A DNA stretch of 8,443 nucleotides from Cryomorphaceae bacterium (GTDB lineage Bacteria; Bacteroidota; Bacteroidia; Flavobacteriales; BACL11): the NCBI GenBank assembly GCA_949511925.1, contig CATEYX010000003.1:1-8443 (forward strand), in the 5' to 3' direction. The notes beneath the pieces were generated by a model. It did not search any database. It was not told where the DNA came from and worked only from the letters and a program-made list of their open reading frames with translations. Position numbers and translations under genes: made by a program. Below are positions 5,048 through 8,443 of this stretch, in pieces (the stretch's first letter is position 1; the number at the start of each line of letters is the position of its first letter).

Positions 5048-7069
5048 ATGAAACATTTTATTAAATCAATTCTATTTATATTTTTATTAAGTATTGTCTT
5101 TTTATCGGGTGCAAATGCTCAGGACAATAGAAGTAAAAAATTATTAAAGGCTGATCTTGCTTTTGAGGCAGAGCAATATTTTTCGGCAGCTGAATTGTAT
5201 AAGAAAGCGTATGTTAAAACTAAAAATAAAGCATTAAAAGCTGAAATTATTTTTAAACAAGCTGAATGTTACCGTCTATCTGGAAATACAAAGCGTGCTG
5301 AAAGTTATTATAAACGTGCAATAAGAGCAAAATATCCTAATGTTCTTATTTACCTGATCTATGCTGATATGCTTAGGTTAGATGGGGATTATTCTGCTGC
5401 GGAAGAACAATATAAAAAGTATTTAAAATTCAATCCTACTGATGTTAATGGAGAGTTAGGTTTGAAGTCGTGTGAATATTCTGTTAAATGGCTTGATAAA
5501 CCGACAAGGTATCAGGTTGAAATAATGCCAGTACTTAATTCAAGAAGTAGTGATTATAGTGTTGCCTTTGGTAAAGGTGATTATTCAGAGTTGTTTTTCA
5601 CTTCATCTAGAGGTGGAGGTCTTTCTGATAAGATTGATGCTAGAACTGGTGAGAATTTTTCGGACATCTATTTTTCAAAGCTTAATAAAGCTGGAAAATG
5701 GAGTGTTCCAGAATTATTACAAGAACCTGTAAATACTGCGGGGAATGAAGGTTCTGTTTTTATTAATAAAAGAGGAACTATGATGTTCTTTACACAGTGT
5801 AAAGTTGAAAAAAAGAAGTCAGAAGGTTGTGGTATTTATGTTGCAAAACGTAAAGGTAAGCTTTGGGGTCAGCCAATATTGTTACAGGTTAAGTTAGATA
5901 GTAATGTTACTTTCGGTCATCCTGCAGTTAGTGATGACGAATCAATTGTTATATTTTCATCAGATATGTCAGGTGGGTATGGCGGGAAAGATTTATGGAT
6001 GGTGACAAAAGAACAGAGAGGGAGATGGAGTATTCCAGTCAATTTAGGACCAGCGATTAATACTCCTAATGATGAAATGTTTCCTTTTATACGTGATGAT
6101 AATACAATTTACTTTTCATCTAATGGACATGTAGGTATGGGAGGTTTAGATGTTTATAAATCAACTAAAGATGAATTAGGTGTTTTCTCATCTGTTGTAA
6201 ATATGAAATCTCCAATAAATTCATCAGCTGATGATTTTAGTATAATTATTGAGAGAGATGAAGAAAAAGGATATTTAACTTCTAACAGAGATGGAGGTAA
6301 AGGAAGTGATGATATTTACCAATTTGAATTACCTGAGTTAAAACTTTTTGCTAAGGGTGTTGTTACTGACTCTAAAACAGGAGGTATAATGACTAATGTT
6401 AAAGTACAGTTTATTGGTAATGATGGTACAACTAATGAGGTGGTAACAGATAATACTGGTGTTTATGAATTTGCTTTAAAACCATTAACTTCTTATGAGA
6501 TTATAGTAAATACTGAGGGGTATTTGAATAGATCAGTAAATGAAACTACTGTTGGTGTTGAAAATAATAAAGTATTTGTCATTGATTTTTCAGTTGATCC
6601 TGTCAAAAAGGAAGTTGTACTTCCTAGAATTGAATACGACTTTAATAAATTTGATCTAAGACCACAATCAATTGCTGATTTAGATATTTTAGCAGAAACA
6701 TTAAAAGACAATCTTAATGTTGTTATTGAATTAAAATCACATACTGATTATATAGGTTCTGATGCTCAAAATAATAAACTATCGCAACTTAGAGCTGATG
6801 CTTGTGTGGCTTATTTAATTAGTCAGGGAATTGATTCAGGACAACTAGTTGCAAGAGGAATGGGAGAAAATGAACCTTTTGTAATTGAAAACAAAGATGG
6901 TAGACTTAAAGAAGGTGATGTATTGACCGAAAAATATATTAAGAAAATTAAGTTTAAAAAGAATAAAGAAAAGGCAAATCAGTATAATAGAAGAACATCT
7001 TTTAAAGTATTAAGAGAAGATTATTTTCCAGCTGCAAGCATGAAAATAGCTGCTGATAAAAAAAAGTAA
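5048..7069 (+). CDS. PorE-like TPR / PD40 propeller / OmpA-C envelope protein
   Basis: The 673-residue protein has a Sec signal peptide (1-24, hydrophobic core then ANA|Q cleavage, no lipobox cysteine). TPR-type helical repeats follow at about 30-150. A PD40/WD40-like beta-propeller spans about 165-430, with repeated blades such as FFTSSRGGG, IFSSDMSGGYGG and YFSSNGHVGMGGLD. A carboxypeptidase-regulatory-like beta-sandwich (433-515) and a C-terminal OmpA domain (about 525-655) complete it. In the OmpA domain, D567 (SHTD) and R582 (LSQLRA) have the 15-residue spacing of the peptidoglycan diaminopimelate-binding pair. Order and length match PorE of the type IX secretion system (about 670 residues, from memory), which anchors that machine to peptidoglycan. 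Paralogues with similar domains exist in Bacteroidota, often beside porP/sprF; none is beside this one. Periplasmic peptidoglycan binding is well supported; the PorE role is inference. A lysine-rich insert lies near 631-645. Confidence 0.87.
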   Translation: MKHFIKSILFIFLLSIVFLSGANAQDNRSKKLLKADLAFEAEQYFSAAELYKKAYVKTKNKALKAEIIFKQAECYRLSGNTKRAESYYKRAIRAKYPNVLIYLIYADMLRLDGDYSAAEEQYKKYLKFNPTDVNGELGLKSCEYSVKWLDKPTRYQVEIMPVLNSRSSDYSVAFGKGDYSELFFTSSRGGGLSDKIDARTGENFSDIYFSKLNKAGKWSVPELLQEPVNTAGNEGSVFINKRGTMMFFTQCKVEKKKSEGCGIYVAKRKGKLWGQPILLQVKLDSNVTFGHPAVSDDESIVIFSSDMSGGYGGKDLWMVTKEQRGRWSIPVNLGPAINTPNDEMFPFIRDDNTIYFSSNGHVGMGGLDVYKSTKDELGVFSSVVNMKSPINSSADDFSIIIERDEEKGYLTSNRDGGKGSDDIYQFELPELKLFAKGVVTDSKTGGIMTNVKVQFIGNDGTTNEVVTDNTGVYEFALKPLTSYEIIVNTEGYLNRSVNETTVGVENNKVFVIDFSVDPVKKEVVLPRIEYDFNKFDLRPQSIADLDILAETLKDNLNVVIELKSHTDYIGSDAQNNKLSQLRADACVAYLISQGIDSGQLVARGMGENEPFVIENKDGRLKEGDVLTEKYIKKIKFKKNKEKANQYNRRTSFKVLREDYFPAASMKIAADKKK

Positions 7070-7087
7070 CTAACATATAAATACTAG

Positions 7088-7120
7088 AAAAGCATCCTAA
7101 TTATTAGGATGCTTTTTTTT
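7088..7120 (+). terminator. Intrinsic terminator between the PorE-like gene and purM
   Basis: The arms at 7088-7100 and 7104-7116 form a perfect 13-bp stem with a 3-nt TTA loop. The core is GCATCCTAA/TTAGGATGC, and an uninterrupted T-run spans 7113-7120. It begins 19 nt after the upstream stop and ends 6 nt before the purM ATG. An ATG inside the 3' arm (7109) is in frame with purM but is not a credible start. Confidence 0.93.
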
Positions 7121-7126
7121 ACAATT

Positions 7127-8293
7127 ATGGCAACAGATAGATACAATCAAAGAGGTGTTTCTGCAGACAAGGAAGATGTACATAATGCAATTAAAAATGT
7201 AGATAAGGGATTATTTCCTTCTTCATTTTGCAAAATTGTTCCTGATTATTTAACTGGGGATGATGACTACTGCTTAATAATGCATGCTGATGGTGCAGGA
7301 ACAAAATCATCATTAGCTTATATGTATTGGAAGGAAACGGGTGATGCTTCAGTTTGGAAAGGAATAGCTCAGGATGCACTTATCATGAATATTGATGACT
7401 TATTATGTGTTGGGTCAGTAGATAATATTATGCTTTCTTCTACTATTGGTAGAAATAAATCTGTTATAAATGGAGATGTGCTTTCTGAAATCATTAATGG
7501 TACTGAAGAGCTTTTAGCTGAGTACAAAAAGTTTGGTGTAAATATTATTTCTACTGGAGGTGAGACAGCAGATGTTGGTGATTTGGTGCGAACTATTATA
7601 GTTGATTCTACTGTTGTGGCTCGTATGAAAAGATCTGATGTAATTGATAACGCTAATATAAAAGAGGGGAATGTTATTGTTGGTTTATCTTCTTCAGGAA
7701 TGGCGAATTATGAAACAGAATTCAATGGAGGTATGGGAAGTAATGGATTAACTTCTGCTCGACATGATGTTTTTTCAAAAATATTAGCTGAAAAATATCC
7801 TGAAAGTTTTGATCCTTCAGTACCTATGGATTTAGTCTATTCAGGAACTAATAAATTAACTGATGCTGTTGAAGGATCAACTTTAAATGCTGGGAAATTA
7901 GTGCTTTCGCCAACCAGAACTTATGCGCCAATTATTAAAAAAATATTGGATAAATACCGCAAGCAAATAGATGGGATAGTGCATTGCAGTGGTGGCGCTC
8001 AAACCAAGGTATTACACTTTGTGGATAATGTGCATGTAATTAAAGATAATATGTTCGCATTACCAGCTCTTTTTAAATTGATTCAAGATGAATCAGGTAC
8101 TGATTGGAAAGAAATGTACAAGGTATTTAATATGGGACATAGAATGGAGCTATATGTTCCTAAGGAAATTGCTGAGGATATTATTACTATTTCAGAATCC
8201 TTTAATGTTGAAGCAAAGATTATTGGTAGAGTAGAAGCTTTTGAAGGTAAAAAATTAACTATTAATTCCGAATTCGGAACTTATATATATTAA
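7127..8293 (+). CDS. purM: Phosphoribosylformylglycinamidine cyclo-ligase (AIR synthase)
   Basis: PurM closes the imidazole ring of formylglycinamidine ribonucleotide with ATP to give aminoimidazole ribonucleotide, step five of de novo purine synthesis, in the cytoplasm. From the ATG at 7127 the protein is 388 residues, longer than the E. coli enzyme (about 345) and typical of the Bacteroidota form. Recognisable signatures are YNQRGVSADKEDVH at the N-terminus, HADGAGTKSS (53-62), NIDDLLCVG (88-96), GGETADVGDLVRT (144-156), GLTSARHD (207-214), VHCSGGAQTK (285-294) and FNMGHRMELY (334-343). I chose 7127 over the in-frame ATG at 7109 because the latter lies in the terminator stem and adds a meaningless LFFTI stretch. 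No Shine-Dalgarno sequence is present and the terminator ends 6 nt upstream. prfA starts one base after the stop, so the two are probably co-transcribed. Confidence 0.96.
   Translation: MATDRYNQRGVSADKEDVHNAIKNVDKGLFPSSFCKIVPDYLTGDDDYCLIMHADGAGTKSSLAYMYWKETGDASVWKGIAQDALIMNIDDLLCVGSVDNIMLSSTIGRNKSVINGDVLSEIINGTEELLAEYKKFGVNIISTGGETADVGDLVRTIIVDSTVVARMKRSDVIDNANIKEGNVIVGLSSSGMANYETEFNGGMGSNGLTSARHDVFSKILAEKYPESFDPSVPMDLVYSGTNKLTDAVEGSTLNAGKLVLSPTRTYAPIIKKILDKYRKQIDGIVHCSGGAQTKVLHFVDNVHVIKDNMFALPALFKLIQDESGTDWKEMYKVFNMGHRMELYVPKEIAEDIITISESFNVEAKIIGRVEAFEGKKLTINSEFGTYIY
8266..8279. repeat. 14-bp perfect palindrome at the 3' end of purM
   Basis: TTCCGAATTCGGAA is a perfect palindrome within the last codons of purM, ending 15 nt before the prfA ATG. 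In RNA it could form a short 5-bp hairpin with an AATT loop. By a rough estimate about one 14-bp palindrome is expected by chance in a window of this size and composition, so function is doubtful. Confidence 0.35.
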
Positions 8294-8294
8294 C

Positions 8295-8443
8295 ATGTTA
8301 GATAAATTATCAGCTATTAATGATAGGTATAATGAGGTAGAAAGATTAATTTCTTCTCCTGATGCAATGAATGATATGAAAGTATTTATTCAGTTAAGCA
8401 AGGAGTATAAGGATCTTGACCCTATTATTAAGGCATTTAAAGA
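8295..8443 (+). CDS. prfA: Peptide chain release factor 1, N-terminal fragment
   Basis: RF1 recognises UAA and UAG in the ribosomal A site and triggers release of the finished protein. Only the first 49 residues are in the window; the gene runs off the right edge (full length is usually about 355-360). The visible part, beginning MLDKLSAINDRYNEVERL and continuing through QLSKEYKDLDPII, is the helical N-terminal domain typical of RF1. The PAT anticodon-like and GGQ motifs lie outside the window. The LSKEYKDL segment favours RF1 over RF2, whose N-terminus differs and is read through a frameshift in many bacteria. The ATG follows the purM stop by one base, without a Shine-Dalgarno sequence, which points to co-transcription and probably coupled translation with purM. 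The assignment rests on resemblance of the N-terminal domain alone. Confidence 0.88.
   Translation, partial: MLDKLSAINDRYNEVERLISSPDAMNDMKVFIQLSKEYKDLDPIIKAFK

Noticed and set aside
5550..5732. Alternative-frame + strand open frame inside the PorE-like gene, and minus-strand frames at 6493-6711 and 7191-7379.
   Set aside because: All lie fully inside strong coding genes and have no recognisable protein features.
1..8443. Possibility of a dedicated new system such as a defence island, mobile element, CRISPR array or biosynthetic cluster.
   Set aside because: All seven genes are recognisable core or envelope genes on one strand, with similar base composition by eye and no repeats, integrase, transposase or att-like sites.

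Overview
The window reads as an ordinary core-genome segment of a Bacteroidota bacterium, most likely from the flavobacterial branch. The supporting signs are AT-rich DNA, a fused SecDF with an acidic insert, a class II glutamine synthetase, a TPR/PD40/OmpA multidomain envelope protein of the type IX secretion (PorE) kind, a long-form PurM, start codons without Shine-Dalgarno sequences, and promoter-like TTG-N20-TAnnTTTG elements of the Bacteroidota sigma factor type. All genes lie on the + strand and none looks horizontally acquired, broken or mobile. I see no tRNA, rRNA, CRISPR array, insertion sequence or origin.

Layout: (1) 1-2592 is the 3' part of secDF, closed by a strong intrinsic terminator at 2612-2648. 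(2) 2654-3810 holds tatA and a sodium/calcium exchanger-family gene, overlapping by one base (TAATG), so probably one operon. (3) 3811-3945 is a non-coding gap with a good candidate promoter, followed by glnII (3946-4953). (4) 4954-5047 is a short gap with a second candidate promoter and a 9-bp inverted repeat, followed by the PorE-like gene (5048-7069) and a perfect 13-bp terminator hairpin (7088-7120). (5) purM (7127-8293) is followed after one base by the start of prfA, which runs off the right edge. No gene-free stretch exceeds 300 bases.

Functionally, the left end concerns protein export: SecDF powers late Sec translocation and TatA forms the twin-arginine pore. The PorE-like protein would link outer membrane and peptidoglycan and would itself be a Sec substrate. 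The other genes are housekeeping: ion exchange, ammonia assimilation, purine synthesis and translation termination. The adjacency of these functions looks like normal genome mosaic rather than one dedicated system.

I did not find a novel biological system here. The observations most worth a check are regulatory: two strong terminators end only 5 to 6 nt before the next start codon (tatA and purM), which leaves almost no room for a conventional 5' leader. In the tatA case the terminator T-tract also contains an exact TAnnTTTG element. The inverted repeat around the promoter of the PorE-like gene is a second, weaker candidate.
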